A stretch of 64,000 nucleotides of DNA from Chitinophaga ginsengisoli (GTDB lineage Bacteria > Bacteroidota > Bacteroidia > Chitinophagales > Chitinophagaceae): NCBI RefSeq assembly GCF_003014595.1, contig NZ_PYGK01000018.1, positions 1 through 64,000 on the forward strand. Direction: 5' to 3'. Below, piece by piece: positions 45,477 through 54,260 of the stretch. Position 1 is the stretch's first letter; each line of letters begins with the position of its first letter. The notes under the pieces are model-generated. The model was not told the origin of the DNA. It searched no databases and saw only the letters and a program-made list of their open reading frames with translations. The translations under genes and the position numbers were made by a program.

Positions 45477-45505
45477 GGCGTATCACAATGTGGTACGCCT
45501 TTTTT
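45477..45505 (+). terminator. Intrinsic terminator after the fucosidase gene
   Basis: Stem GGCGTATC/GGTACGCC (with one G:T pair) followed directly by six T residues. Confidence 0.75.
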
Positions 45506-45543
45506 CATGTAAAATGCTTATAACAGTTTGTCTATAAAAGCGT

Positions 45544-45575
45544 AAAGGACCAATAAAAAAAATTATTGGTCCTTT
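45544..45575. terminator. Second hairpin, 13-bp perfect stem
   Basis: AAAGGACCAATAA (45544-45556) pairs perfectly with TTATTGGTCCTTT (45563-45575) around an A6 loop. It may terminate readthrough or be a regulatory hairpin, because its right arm overlaps the -33 region of the next promoter. Confidence 0.55.
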
Positions 45576-45597
45576 AATTTAATATATACTATATTTA
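45566..45597 (+). promoter_or_regulatory. Likely promoter of the CxxCH lipoprotein gene
   Basis: TTG at 45566-45568 and TATATTTA at 45590-45597 are 21 bp apart. The last base deviates from the TAnnTTTG consensus. Confidence 0.35.
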
Positions 45598-45782
45598 CCT
45601 CTATTACGACAACTCAACTAAAGAAGACTTCTTTTCTACTTCCTGAAAACACAAAACCCAAAAGTACCAGTAACATCACCACCCCTATTTTTCCAAATAC
45701 TAAACCTCTAGTATCATTAGCAGTGGCTGTTGCTTCATCTGATTCCCTGTATACACTCACGTTAAAAAAACGCACAAGCAAC

Positions 45783-47579
45783 ATGAAAAAAAACGTAATT
45801 GTCGGCATTTCCCTCATGGCAGCAGTCACCCTTATATGGCTGGGCGCCTGCAACAACAACAGTAACAACAAAACCTCAGAAAGCGCAGTTGGGGTCAGCC
45901 CCTATTCCCGCATTCAGTTACCTCAGGATGCAATGGCTACCTGCACGGTGTCAAAAGACACATTTAACACCTGGTTTAAAGGTGGCACAGCTACTGAAAA
46001 CGGCGCTGTAACTGCTGCGAACAGTGTCACCTTTGGTCATCAGAACAACTGTGATTTCTATCAGTGGTCAGAACGTATGTTCCTCTGGATCACTTCTTCT
46101 TCAGAGCAGTATGGTGGCTCTGTAATGGCCTCTCCGGTATTCTACAATGTGGTAGCAGACCCGAAGGGTGGATTAATGCTGGAGAAACATACATCGGGCA
46201 TCATTCCACCAGCCACTGCCAGTGTAGAGAAAAACGGTCCTAACAGATTGCCGGTCTTCAGAGACAAAAAAGGGCGCCTGTTTGAATTAATGGTCCATAA
46301 AGCAGGAGAAAAAGTGTTGATAAAAAATAAGGCAGGCAAACTGATAGAATTGGGCAACGTAGAAAAGACCGCCAATGGTCCCGCGCTGTTAAAAGATAAA
46401 GGCGGTAATAAAATCGAACAGCCCTTGATCGCCACCAAGCTGGTTCATGCTGAAAACGTACTCCATTCATTTCCCAGCAGCACAGGCACAGTCATCCTGG
46501 ACATCAACGGCAACGAAGTAGATGCAGGAATAGATCAGGCTACATCAAATGCGCTGATCGCACAAAATAACTCACTGGTATACTATATCACCATGGTGAA
46601 TGATATGTATGCCTATTACCTCACGGCGATCAATGATCCGAAATTCAAGAACGATAGCATTACGAGCCAGCATTTCCCAACAACCGCAGCAGAAAGGACC
46701 TGTATCGTTAACTACGCAAAGGCACATGGCTATCTTATTCCTACAGATTCAAATGCCCTGACCATGGAGCTGAAAACCTCCTGGGTAATAGCCGACAGCC
46801 TGGCTAATCCGCAGGACTATTTCCTGATGGACGCCATGATCCCAAAATATGCAGCTTCTTCGACTACACTCTGGAAACCTGCAGGACAACAAAAAGCGAA
46901 ACTGGCCTTAGTCGGTATACATATTGTCGGCAGTGTAGCCGGCCATCCTGAAATGATCTGGGCAACATTCGAACATCAGAGCAATACACCTAATGCAGCA
47001 TATCAGTACATCAACACCAAAGGTCATGTACAAACTGTTCCCGCAGATAAGGGTTCCTGGCTCTTTAACAACAAAGCTCCTGGTGATTCCAACAATATCG
47101 CTTATATCAATGTCGACTCAGCCAGCAACCTGGTGGCAAGCCCCGGCAACATCATAGCCCCCAGCAATACGCAGCGACTGTTCCCGTTTGGGACAGCTTT
47201 TGGTACTGTTCCTAATCAGCAGGACACCAGCGCCTCTGCTTCCAATACTGAGCTTATCTCTATCAACAACGCGATCATGAGCATGATACCGGGTAAGGAT
47301 ATCAGGAAAAATTACGTGTTTGTCGGTGCGGTATGGACATTTGGCGGCTCAGCGCCAACAGGCAGTATCTATCCGGCAGATTCCACTTCCGGTGGCGCTA
47401 TCGGTACGAGCGTGTTAGCTAATAGTACAATGGAAACTTATTTCCAGTCTACCACCTTCACCTGCTTTACCTGTCACAGCAACAATTCATTACAACCTGC
47501 AGCCCTAAGCCATGTTTTCGGCAAGATAAAACCGCTGAATGCAATACTGCAGAAGATTGATGCGGACCAGAAGAAATAG
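45783..47579 (+). CDS. Large lipoprotein with C-terminal CxxCH haem-type motif
   Basis: 598 aa from ATG 45783 (MKKNVIVGISLMAAVTLIWLGAC); the longer reading from 45723 would bury the signal peptide. Lipobox LGAC, then an Asn-rich linker. The body has no family that I recognise; a segment near residue 150-230 (KKGRLFELMVHKAGEKVLIKNK, LLKDKGGNKIEQP) looks like short beta repeats. A single CFTCHSNN (CxxCH) sits ~35 residues before the C-terminus, which could bind a c-type haem. Function unknown. Confidence 0.75.
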   Translation: MKKNVIVGISLMAAVTLIWLGACNNNSNNKTSESAVGVSPYSRIQLPQDAMATCTVSKDTFNTWFKGGTATENGAVTAANSVTFGHQNNCDFYQWSERMFLWITSSSEQYGGSVMASPVFYNVVADPKGGLMLEKHTSGIIPPATASVEKNGPNRLPVFRDKKGRLFELMVHKAGEKVLIKNKAGKLIELGNVEKTANGPALLKDKGGNKIEQPLIATKLVHAENVLHSFPSSTGTVILDINGNEVDAGIDQATSNALIAQNNSLVYYITMVNDMYAYYLTAINDPKFKNDSITSQHFPTTAAERTCIVNYAKAHGYLIPTDSNALTMELKTSWVIADSLANPQDYFLMDAMIPKYAASSTTLWKPAGQQKAKLALVGIHIVGSVAGHPEMIWATFEHQSNTPNAAYQYINTKGHVQTVPADKGSWLFNNKAPGDSNNIAYINVDSASNLVASPGNIIAPSNTQRLFPFGTAFGTVPNQQDTSASASNTELISINNAIMSMIPGKDIRKNYVFVGAVWTFGGSAPTGSIYPADSTSGGAIGTSVLANSTMETYFQSTTFTCFTCHSNNSLQPAALSHVFGKIKPLNAILQKIDADQKK

Positions 47580-47588
47580 TGTTTTATG

Positions 47589-47630
47589 CATCATGAAGAA
47601 AGGCGTCATTTTACGCCTTTCTTCATGATG
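47589..47630. terminator. Terminator hairpin, 18-bp perfect stem
   Basis: CATCATGAAGAAAGGCGT (47589-47606) pairs with its exact complement at 47613-47630, loop 6 nt. It follows the CxxCH lipoprotein stop codon by 10 bp; no U-tract downstream. Confidence 0.65.
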
Positions 47631-47798
47631 ATCCCAATACTGCCGACAGCGTTTATCCCCTTCTCCCGACCGGCAGATCGTGCCTGAATACTCTTGCCCT
47701 ATTTATACCGGAGCCTGCTTAACTTTCCTTTATGGTTCCCTTAACTTTTTATTAGAATATGATTGTACAATTTACGGCATCAATTAAATCAACTATCT

Positions 47799-48311
47799 AT
47801 GCTAAAGAACTGTACTATCGCATTGTTCCTGTCCGCTTTCGCCACCTTCTCCACTACACGCAGTCAAGCCCAGGCAAAGATTGCCTATATCAATATGCAG
47901 CAACTGGTTACCAGCATGCCGGAAGCTAAACGCGCATATGATACACTGCAGGTATACCAGGAGGAACTGGGTAAAGACGGTCAGGCGCTCGTCAATGAAT
48001 TTCAGCAAATGGCGGCAAAGTATCAGGCGGATGAACCGACCTTAAAAGCCGACATGAAAGAAATCAGGCTGAAACAGCTGGAAACGGCCAAAGCAAATAT
48101 TGATGAATACAGAGGACGCATGGAACAGAAGTTGTCAGCCCGTGAACAGGAACTCAGTGCACCTATTCTTGCCAAAGCGAAAAAGGTGGTATCCGATCTG
48201 GCAGCAGAGAAAGGGATTGTTTGCGTATTGGATAGCTCCAAAGATATTGTTGTAACAGCTACCTGTGAAGACCTGCTATCAGCAGCCAAACAGAAGCTGG
48301 GTATTAAATAG
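47799..48311 (+). CDS. OmpH/Skp-family periplasmic chaperone
   Basis: 170 aa from ATG 47799 (MLKNCTIALFLSAFATFS, signal peptide ending SQAQ); a start at 47763 would extend the signal unnaturally. Mature protein opens with KIAYINMQQLVTSMPEAKRAYDTL, the Skp signature, followed by a long coiled-coil (residues ~50-130) and a C-terminal strand. Skp holds unfolded outer-membrane proteins in the periplasm. Monocistronic. Confidence 0.9.
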   Translation: MLKNCTIALFLSAFATFSTTRSQAQAKIAYINMQQLVTSMPEAKRAYDTLQVYQEELGKDGQALVNEFQQMAAKYQADEPTLKADMKEIRLKQLETAKANIDEYRGRMEQKLSAREQELSAPILAKAKKVVSDLAAEKGIVCVLDSSKDIVVTATCEDLLSAAKQKLGIK

Positions 48312-48333
48312 TTTTTGTCTGTGTTAGTTAAAA

Positions 48334-48361
48334 AGGGCCGCTTCATTTTTGAAGCAGCCCT
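48334..48361. terminator. Bidirectional terminator after ompH-like gene
   Basis: AGGGCCGCTTCA (48334-48345) pairs with TGAAGCAGCCCT (48350-48361) with one mismatch, between convergent genes. Confidence 0.65.
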
Positions 48362-48443
48362 CATTATTGTTATCAATTTTCTATTTGCGTGTCCATTCTT
48401 CCTGAATAGGATCTCCTATTGAACGCTTACCGCTGTGATCCCA

Positions 48444-49286
48444 TTAGAATTTACCATTTTCGTTCTTCCAGGTTTCTCTGGCCGGAATTTCTTCAATAGT
48501 ATCCCAATGTTCTGCGATCTTTCCATTTTCCACCCGGAAAAGGTCATAGAAAGAACTATGCTTTCCACCGAGATGGCCTTCGCTTACAACGAGCACGAAG
48601 TTGCCTTCACCGAGTACCATATGGATTTTATCATACTTCATGGTAATGCCTTGTTTTGCCATGGCTTCCAGGGCCTTTCCAAGACCGGATAGCTGATCGG
48701 GGATCATTGGGTTGTGCTGAATGTAATTATCGCCGTCGAAGTAAGCTGCGAGCTTCTCCATCCTGCCATTTACCAGGATGTCTTCTACAAACTGACGAAC
48801 GAGTTTCTTATTGGTTTCCGTCTTGTCAATATCTTTTGTTTCCGTTGGACCATCAGTCATGGTATGACCGCTTGGATTAGGTTGAGCAGTCTCCTGGAGA
48901 TTGTCCCAATGCTCAACAATTTTGCCGTCTTCAAAACGGAAGATGTCGAAACCAATCTTGGGTCCAAAGAAATTGTAGTCAGTATGCGCAAAAACGTAAT
49001 TGCCATCCTGGAATACGCGAACGGTATTGACCTTAGCTGAACCTTTGGGCAATTGCTGCAGTAATGCACCGAAACCGGCGAGACCATCAGCAACGGCCAG
49101 ATTATGTTGTTTATACTGTTTTGCATTAATTGAAGCTACGGGTTCAGCCGCGCCTGTTTCTATGGCTTTGAGTAGTGCCACTACTTCTTTCTTCTGCATA
49201 AGTTGTCTTTTAGATTCAATTTTAGACTGAGCGGATAAGAGCGTAACAGAGGCCATGACAGCCACCGCAGTAAAGATCTTTTTCAT
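48444..49286 (-). CDS. Secreted protein with two SnoaL-like (NTF2 fold) domains
   Basis: 280 aa with signal peptide (VTLLSAQ). Two tandem SnoaL-like units: the first ends FDIFRFEDGKIVEHWDNLQE (~110-130), the second ends YDLFRVENGKIAEHWDTIEE (~245-265). Each starts with an NYIQHNP- or QYKQHN-type segment. SnoaL-like cavities isomerise or hydrolyse small cyclic molecules, but many are of unknown function. The pseudogene at 60462-60870 is a relative of the single unit. The AraC regulator gene lies 97 bp upstream. Confidence 0.85.
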   Translation of the reverse strand: MKKIFTAVAVMASVTLLSAQSKIESKRQLMQKKEVVALLKAIETGAAEPVASINAKQYKQHNLAVADGLAGFGALLQQLPKGSAKVNTVRVFQDGNYVFAHTDYNFFGPKIGFDIFRFEDGKIVEHWDNLQETAQPNPSGHTMTDGPTETKDIDKTETNKKLVRQFVEDILVNGRMEKLAAYFDGDNYIQHNPMIPDQLSGLGKALEAMAKQGITMKYDKIHMVLGEGNFVLVVSEGHLGGKHSSFYDLFRVENGKIAEHWDTIEEIPARETWKNENGKF

Positions 49287-49382
49287 TGTTTGTGATTGTT
49301 CTGTTTAACAATGCAAAGATCCTTCGCAAATACCCCATCTAAAAGGTTAGAATCCTCCAAAAGATGATACTTTTGCGCCCTT

Positions 49383-50252
49383 CTATTTTGTAAACTGTTC
49401 CCGGAATTCTATGGGGGTTTTGCTACTATGCTTACGAAAATACTTTATAAAATTGGTAGGCTCGTCAAAGCCAAGGCTATAGCCAATTTCCTTCACACTA
49501 AGCCATGTGTGGGCCAACAGGCGTTTCCCTTCCAACATGACCCGCTCATCAATAATTTCCTTTGGGGTCTTGCCAAGTACCTTATTAGTTGCGGCGCTTA
49601 ACCTCTTTTCTGTAACATTGAGCAATCCCGCATAATGACTAACCTGTCGGACAGATTTGTAATGAGACTCCAGTTCGTCCCGGAAGAGTAAGGTATAATC
49701 AAGGTCTGCACTCTTCTTTATCTCCCGAAAACCTCCTTGTCTGTACATCCGTTCGGAAACCTGCAATAGAATATGCAGGTAATTAAGCAGGATGCCTGGT
49801 TGAAAACGATCCGGATCAGGTGCGAATTCACCTTTAATGGACTCAAATATCCGTGGAATTGTAAGATCGCCCGCTGTAAGTTGAAGTTGGGCCGTTTCCA
49901 GCAGGTCATTAAAAAGAATGGTGCTTTTAAGAAAAGTGAAGGCTTCTGAATGCCGTGCGACAAACTCCTCCGTGAACAAAAGCACTTTCCCTTTTGCTTT
50001 TACGCTACTAAATTGCTGTACAATTCCTTTCTTCAAAAATAGCAGGGAGTTGGAATGGACACGAATAGGTTCAAAGTCAATCATCAGATTGGTGCTCTTG
50101 TCCTGATACCAAATGATATGATAAAAAGACGTTCTGTGAGGTGAGGTAAGTTTATCACCATGCTGTTCGTACAATAAACTTAGGTCTATCAATTCGAATT
50201 CCAAAGGAAGATTCTTCCTGAAGCTATACTGTGTAATTAATGAACGATCCAT
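49383..50252 (-). CDS. AraC-family transcriptional regulator
   Basis: 289 aa from ATG 50252 (MDRSLITQYSFRKNLPLEF). The reading up to 50357 adds 35 residues without similarity. Cupin-like N-terminal half (YHIIWYQDKSTNLMIDFEPIRV), C-terminal AraC double HTH (VSHYAGLLNVTEKRLSAATNKVLGKTPKE and VKEIGYSLGFDEPTNFIKYFRKHSSKTP). It precedes the double SnoaL gene on the same strand and may regulate it. Confidence 0.88.
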   Translation of the reverse strand: MDRSLITQYSFRKNLPLEFELIDLSLLYEQHGDKLTSPHRTSFYHIIWYQDKSTNLMIDFEPIRVHSNSLLFLKKGIVQQFSSVKAKGKVLLFTEEFVARHSEAFTFLKSTILFNDLLETAQLQLTAGDLTIPRIFESIKGEFAPDPDRFQPGILLNYLHILLQVSERMYRQGGFREIKKSADLDYTLLFRDELESHYKSVRQVSHYAGLLNVTEKRLSAATNKVLGKTPKEIIDERVMLEGKRLLAHTWLSVKEIGYSLGFDEPTNFIKYFRKHSSKTPIEFREQFTK

Positions 50253-50492
50253 GTAAAAAATGTAAATGATGCTGGCGATAACACAATCTTGAACAGCCAA
50301 GATGAATAAGACCGCCAATTTATAATTTTCCTGGATCAATTGAAAACCTTGGGGCAAGGCTACGCCTACCCACTTTTAATGGAGAAACAAAACCTATCAA
50401 AATAATTCGCGCAGGCGCACAAATGGGAGAATATTTCAGCTATGCAGGAAAAACCCGCCAGAAACAAGCCATTCGTAAACGTGAAGATGTTT

Positions 50493-51032
50493 TTACGTAA
50501 GCAGTAATTCCTTCACCGTTTGCCTCTCTGGCAGACTTACCACATCCACGATGACTTTACCGCCTGCGGGCAGCGCAGTTGCTTTATAATGCCAATCTAC
50601 TCCATTCCAGCCCAGAATAGCCCGTCCGCGCTCCTTAACAACACCGTCAGCGTCTACTACCGTTACCTCCACTTCTGCTACACGGAACTCATTTTTGGCA
50701 GTCACCACAACTTCCTCTTCTTCTAATCTGATACTTTGGATTTCAGGACTGCGGTAGGCATCTTTCACGGCTATATTATAGGCATTTTGTCCTGGCCCTG
50801 CCAGCGATGCATAGTAGGCTTTTACCTCCGGATCGGCCAGCGCCCGCTGTGCACGTGCCGAAGCGATGCTCATCTTGAGCCTTGCTTCTAACTGCTTTTG
50901 TGTAGGCTTTTTCTTTGAAGGGCCGCGTTTCGTCGCCATAATAATCTGCCCATTCCGTTCGTAGATCGTGAGTTGTTTGCCGAGGGTACCTCGTACAAGT
51001 TTCAGGAGGATATTGTCTTTAACAATGGCCAT
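50493..51032 (-). CDS. Unknown protein with basic helical N-terminus (DUF6266-like layout)
   Basis: 179 aa. The N-terminal ~75 residues are basic (KLVRGTLGKQLTIYERNGQ, ATKRGPSKKKPTQKQLEARLK, then SARAQRALADPEVKAYY). The C-terminal half looks like a single Ig-like beta domain (EFRVAEVEVTVVDADGVVKERGRAILGWNGVDWHYKATAL). It resembles the N-terminal plan of the 286-aa protein at 9604-10464. No function known; no signal peptide. Confidence 0.7.
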   Translation of the reverse strand: MAIVKDNILLKLVRGTLGKQLTIYERNGQIIMATKRGPSKKKPTQKQLEARLKMSIASARAQRALADPEVKAYYASLAGPGQNAYNIAVKDAYRSPEIQSIRLEEEEVVVTAKNEFRVAEVEVTVVDADGVVKERGRAILGWNGVDWHYKATALPAGGKVIVDVVSLPERQTVKELLLT

Positions 51033-51095
51033 AAAAAAGGTTTTTTGAGGTTATAAGTTACAAGTTTACTGTTTCGTTACATCTAATATACAGAT

Positions 51096-51286
51096 AACTT
51101 ACTAAATAGACACTAAAATAGTATTTAAAGGTCACTTCAATATCGAATTGATATATAAATGCCCTTTTTGTATCCTTTTAATACCCTTTTTGTGTCCTTT
51201 TAGTAAGTTTACAACAAGCCATAAGTAGTATATCAATACCGAACAAAGGACGTAACCATACCAGGGGGCTTATCATTTTAGTGTCT
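51096..51286. repeat. Nested inverted repeats with a 22-bp tandem duplication
   Basis: AGACACTAAAAT (51108-51119) is the exact complement of 51275-51286, and AACTTACTAAA (51096-51106) is the exact complement of 51199-51209. A 22-bp unit is duplicated in tandem (51159-51180 and 51181-51202; ATGCCCTTTTTGTATCCTTT-type). No mobile-element gene is adjacent. The rest of the 51033-51467 gap holds only the small ORF and terminator below. Confidence 0.55.
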
Positions 51287-51348
51287 GGGGTTTCCGAATT
51301 ATTAAAGCCATTTCGGTTCAGGATTGCGATGCGGCCGTTCTTCTCCAT
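51178..51348 (-). CDS. Small ORF of unknown nature (56 aa)
   Basis: From ATG 51348 (MEKNGRIAILNRNGFNN) to a stop inside the 22-bp tandem repeat; a GTG at 51372 would add eight residues. A hydrophobic segment (LVWLRPLFGIDILLMACC) occupies the second half. Its overlap with the inverted repeats suggests it may be part of a repeated or mobile-element end and not a conventional gene. Confidence 0.25.
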   Translation of the reverse strand: MEKNGRIAILNRNGFNNSETPDTKMISPLVWLRPLFGIDILLMACCKLTKRTQKGY

Positions 51349-51405
51349 CCGCGTCCTGCCATTTACTTGCACTATAGTATGACCAAGGAATGATAACGGA
51401 GAAAA

Positions 51406-51437
51406 AGCCCCTTCAAATCCAGGGACTTAAAGGGGCT
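51406..51437 (-). terminator. Terminator of the SnoaL-like gene
   Basis: AGCCCCTT (51406-51413) pairs with AAGGGGCT (51430-51437). On the minus strand the stem is followed by TTTTTC. Confidence 0.65.
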
Positions 51438-51467
51438 CATAAATTGCCGACTATGGAATGACATTCA

Positions 51468-52019
51468 TCAAAGTCTGGCTTTTCCAGAAACCTCAAAAGA
51501 GTCTTCCAGCAAATGATAGCGGGTAAGCAGGCCGTTTTCGACAACGATATCGATACTGAACTCCGACTTCATTACTTTGTTATTTTTTTTCATGCGGGAT
51601 TCAAGATAACCCAGGATGACTACTCTATTATCTTTGCTTAATATATCTGTGAACTCCAGCTTTTCCGGCTTGATGTTTTCCCTCAGGAGTTTGAAATGCT
51701 CTGTGATCGCTGCACGTCCTACCCTTTTACCGATCCAGGGTACGTTCCTTGTATCGCCGGGAATGAACAGTTCCGCTTTTTCATCGAAACTCTTGGCAAG
51801 TTCTTCAGGGGATGCACCTGATTTGAATTTTTCAAAAAATGCAGTCACAATCTTTAAGGCTGTTGAGTCCTGAACAACAATTTGTGCAGCCGCGTCGGAA
51901 AGTGTATTGTTTGAGTGGTGATTTCCTGCTTTACCGGTTAGGTTAGCAGCTTTTACATGGTTACTTAAAGAAGCTATTGCCATTAAAGCTAATCCTGACA
52001 TCAAAACTATTCTTTTCAT
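51468..52019 (-). CDS. Secreted SnoaL-like (NTF2-fold) protein
   Basis: 183 aa with signal peptide (MKRIVLMSGLALMAIASLSNHVKA). One NTF2-like unit: ALKIVTAFFEKFKSGASPEELAKSFDEKAELFIPGD, VGRAAITEHFKLLREN and the C-terminal strand VENGLLTRYHLLEDSFEV. The family covers polyketide cyclases and many uncharacterised small enzymes; no substrate can be assigned. Its neighbour on the same strand is a Crp-type regulator. Confidence 0.82.
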   Translation of the reverse strand: MKRIVLMSGLALMAIASLSNHVKAANLTGKAGNHHSNNTLSDAAAQIVVQDSTALKIVTAFFEKFKSGASPEELAKSFDEKAELFIPGDTRNVPWIGKRVGRAAITEHFKLLRENIKPEKLEFTDILSKDNRVVILGYLESRMKKNNKVMKSEFSIDIVVENGLLTRYHLLEDSFEVSGKARL

Positions 52020-52204
52020 TTTTAACGTTTATGTTTATGTCAAAATTAGATCGCCCATCTGTAAGCAGAAATGACATTTGATAAAAACAAAATGTGATAA
52101 TTGTCAATATAGTTAGTATTGAGATCTACGGTAGGAACATCCAATTAGATGGGCATGTATAAACACGATTACATACATCAGTTAGCTTTCTCTGATAACG
52201 GTTA

Positions 52205-52795
52205 TCAGCTTGTAGTGTTTCTTTGGGCTGCCTGTTTTCTAATACGGCTGAGTGTTTCCCTTGTGATGCCCAAAAACGAGGCAATCATGTACAAGGGTAT
52301 ACGATTATAGAGTGTAGGGTATTTGTTCACAAAGTTATCATATCGGGTTTCCGCTGGTTCGCTGATGTTGCTGAAAATCCTGTTCTGATGTGCTTCAAAG
52401 TTTCTTGCAGTCAGTTTATCGATCATTCGATGAAAGTTGGGAATAGTCGCAATAAGTTGATCCCATGTTTCCCTGGAAAACCAGATCAACTCACTATTCT
52501 CAAGGGCTTCGATGTAACAATTACTAGGCTCCCCAGACATGAAACTGGTAAAATCAGATATCCACCAGTTCTCTATAGCAAATTTCATGGTGTATTCCTG
52601 CCCATCCTCGCCTTTGCGAAGCAAACGGAAACTTCCTTTTGTAACAAAGCCAATAAAGTTACTCACCTTACCTTCTTCAAGCAGGTAGTTATTTTTTCGA
52701 ACTTTTTTTGAAACCGAGACTTGCCTGATAAGTTCCAGTTCACTTTCCGTGAGTGCCCCCTTTTCAACAAGGTATTTAGCAAAAAAATCAAACAT
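52205..52795 (-). CDS. Crp/Fnr-family transcriptional regulator
   Basis: 196 aa. Cyclic-nucleotide-binding-like domain (KNNYLLEEGKVSNFIGFVTKGSFRLLR, ~35-60; MKFAIENWWISDFTSFMSGEPS) and a C-terminal segment with ASFLGITRETLSRIRKQ, a shortened HTH. No Fe-S cysteine cluster, so it is not an oxygen sensor of the Fnr type. It is a relative of the regulator at 53498-54076, and both have the WWI-DF/R pattern common in Bacteroidota. Confidence 0.9.
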   Translation of the reverse strand: MFDFFAKYLVEKGALTESELELIRQVSVSKKVRKNNYLLEEGKVSNFIGFVTKGSFRLLRKGEDGQEYTMKFAIENWWISDFTSFMSGEPSNCYIEALENSELIWFSRETWDQLIATIPNFHRMIDKLTARNFEAHQNRIFSNISEPAETRYDNFVNKYPTLYNRIPLYMIASFLGITRETLSRIRKQAAQRNTTS

Positions 52796-52849
52796 GTCGG
52801 ACGGCTTTTGGCAAATTTATTCAAAAGATTAAACCGGAACAAGCCAGTG

Positions 52850-53449
52850 TTACTTATTATACAGTGGCATATTGTTCAGGTCAATACAAAAATCGGTGAT
52901 CCAATTACCTGCTACATCCACATACAGTATGTTAGGTTTATTCTCTTTATCGATAGTACCATCCGCTATCCATTCCATTACTTTAGGAACGAGATATCTA
53001 TTGCCAATCAGGGAAAGATCGATAATGCTTTTGTGGTGCTTTATCACATTGGTCAGCAATAAAGCCCCATCTGCTAATGGATTTGCTTCTTCAGACTGAA
53101 CTTCATTACAGATCATGGCCGCTTCACTACCGGTTTCGGTCAGTTGCCAGTCCAGCCGGATAAGGTCATTATCTTTTACATCGCCTTGAAGCCCTTTAAA
53201 GAATGCCTGCTGCGCTACTAAAAGCCCGTCAAGATCATTAGTAGCGGCATATTCCCTACGATAATTGATAAAAGCCTTCGAACTGCTGACCATTGTGCCG
53301 GAGTCTATTTTTAATCCGGGATAGGAGTAATTCTTAAATAATACAATAGCTTTTCCAGCGAAATCTTCCAATTTTGTGTCTTCGAGCTTTCCACCCTGCC
53401 TGTAATAAATGGCTACTGTTTTCTTACATACATAATCTTTAAGCGGCAA
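52850..53449 (-). CDS. Unknown conserved-looking protein between two Crp-type regulators
   Basis: 199 aa, no signal peptide, mixed alpha/beta composition. Segments of note: GKAIVLFKNYSYPGLKIDSG, YAATNDLDGLLVAQQAFFKGL, and a C-terminal NILYVDVAGNWITDFCIDL. Not recognised. It starts 49 bp from the divergent Crp-type gene at 53498 and reads toward the Crp-type gene at 52205, so both regulators are candidates for controlling it. Confidence 0.6.
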   Translation of the reverse strand: MPLKDYVCKKTVAIYYRQGGKLEDTKLEDFAGKAIVLFKNYSYPGLKIDSGTMVSSSKAFINYRREYAATNDLDGLLVAQQAFFKGLQGDVKDNDLIRLDWQLTETGSEAAMICNEVQSEEANPLADGALLLTNVIKHHKSIIDLSLIGNRYLVPKVMEWIADGTIDKENKPNILYVDVAGNWITDFCIDLNNMPLYNK

Positions 53450-53497
53450 CAGTATATACCTGGTTCTTTAATCTTTACTTACTTTTATAAAAAAAAC

Positions 53498-54076
53498 GTG
53501 TACGATATTTTCCAGCAATACCTTGACAGCAGAATCGTATTGACCGATGACGAAAAAGAATTGATACGCTCCGTTTCAATTCTGAAAAAATTACGCAAAA
53601 AACAATACTTACTGCAAGAGGGGGATGTGTGGAAATATGAAGCCTTCATTACCCAAGGTTGCATGCGTATGTATGCGGTAGATGATAAAGGCATCGAACA
53701 TATTATTTATTTCGGCATAGAAAACTGGTGGATCGGCGACCGGGAAAGCCTGCTAAACCAGACGCCGTCACGGTTGAATATAGATGCGATCGAAGACTGT
53801 GAAGTGGTATTATTTACCGGCCCGAACTTTGAAATGATCTGTTCTAAAATTCCGGCTTTCAGGGATATGGTCCATGCGATTATCTCGAAGAGTTTTAACG
53901 TTAAGCAAAACCGTATTTTATCCAGCATTAGCAAATCCGCTGAAGAAAAATACCAGGATTTTATCCAAAAGTATGCTGACTTCGCCAGGCGTATTCCGCA
54001 GGCTATGATAGCTTCCTACCTGGGCATTAAACCTGAAACACTTAGCCGCATCAGAAAAGGTATAACAAAAAAATGA
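53498..54076 (+). CDS. Crp/Fnr-family transcriptional regulator
   Basis: 192 aa from a GTG start, which gives the family N-terminus (MYDIFQQYLDSRIVLTDDE). Nucleotide-binding-like barrel (KQYLLQEGDVWKYEAFITQGCMRMY; FGIENWWIGDRESLL) and C-terminal recognition helix IASYLGIKPETLSRIRKG. Divergent from the 199-aa unknown gene. A near-perfect Fnr-type palindrome lies 89 bp after its stop codon. Confidence 0.9.
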   Translation: MYDIFQQYLDSRIVLTDDEKELIRSVSILKKLRKKQYLLQEGDVWKYEAFITQGCMRMYAVDDKGIEHIIYFGIENWWIGDRESLLNQTPSRLNIDAIEDCEVVLFTGPNFEMICSKIPAFRDMVHAIISKSFNVKQNRILSSISKSAEEKYQDFIQKYADFARRIPQAMIASYLGIKPETLSRIRKGITKK

Positions 54077-54164
54077 TTATTTCCAGTTCATCACTGGTGT
54101 CTTTAAGGAAACGCTACAATAGCTCCTTTAGCAGCATACATAAGTCAATTCTGTATTCCCCCGC

Positions 54165-54178
54165 TTGACATAGATCAA
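54165..54178. promoter_or_regulatory. Fnr/Crp-type palindromic site (TTGACATAGATCAA)
   Basis: Differs at one position from TTGAT-N4-ATCAA. It lies between a Crp/Fnr-type regulator gene and the SDR remnant/VOC gene, so it may be a binding site for a Crp-family protein controlling downstream transcription. Confidence 0.4.
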
Positions 54179-54260
54179 TTTATTTCTTGCGTTACCTCAT
54201 TCACCACGTTTCATGATTGTAACAATTTTGTGTCATCACAATAACAAAAAATTGCAAGCA

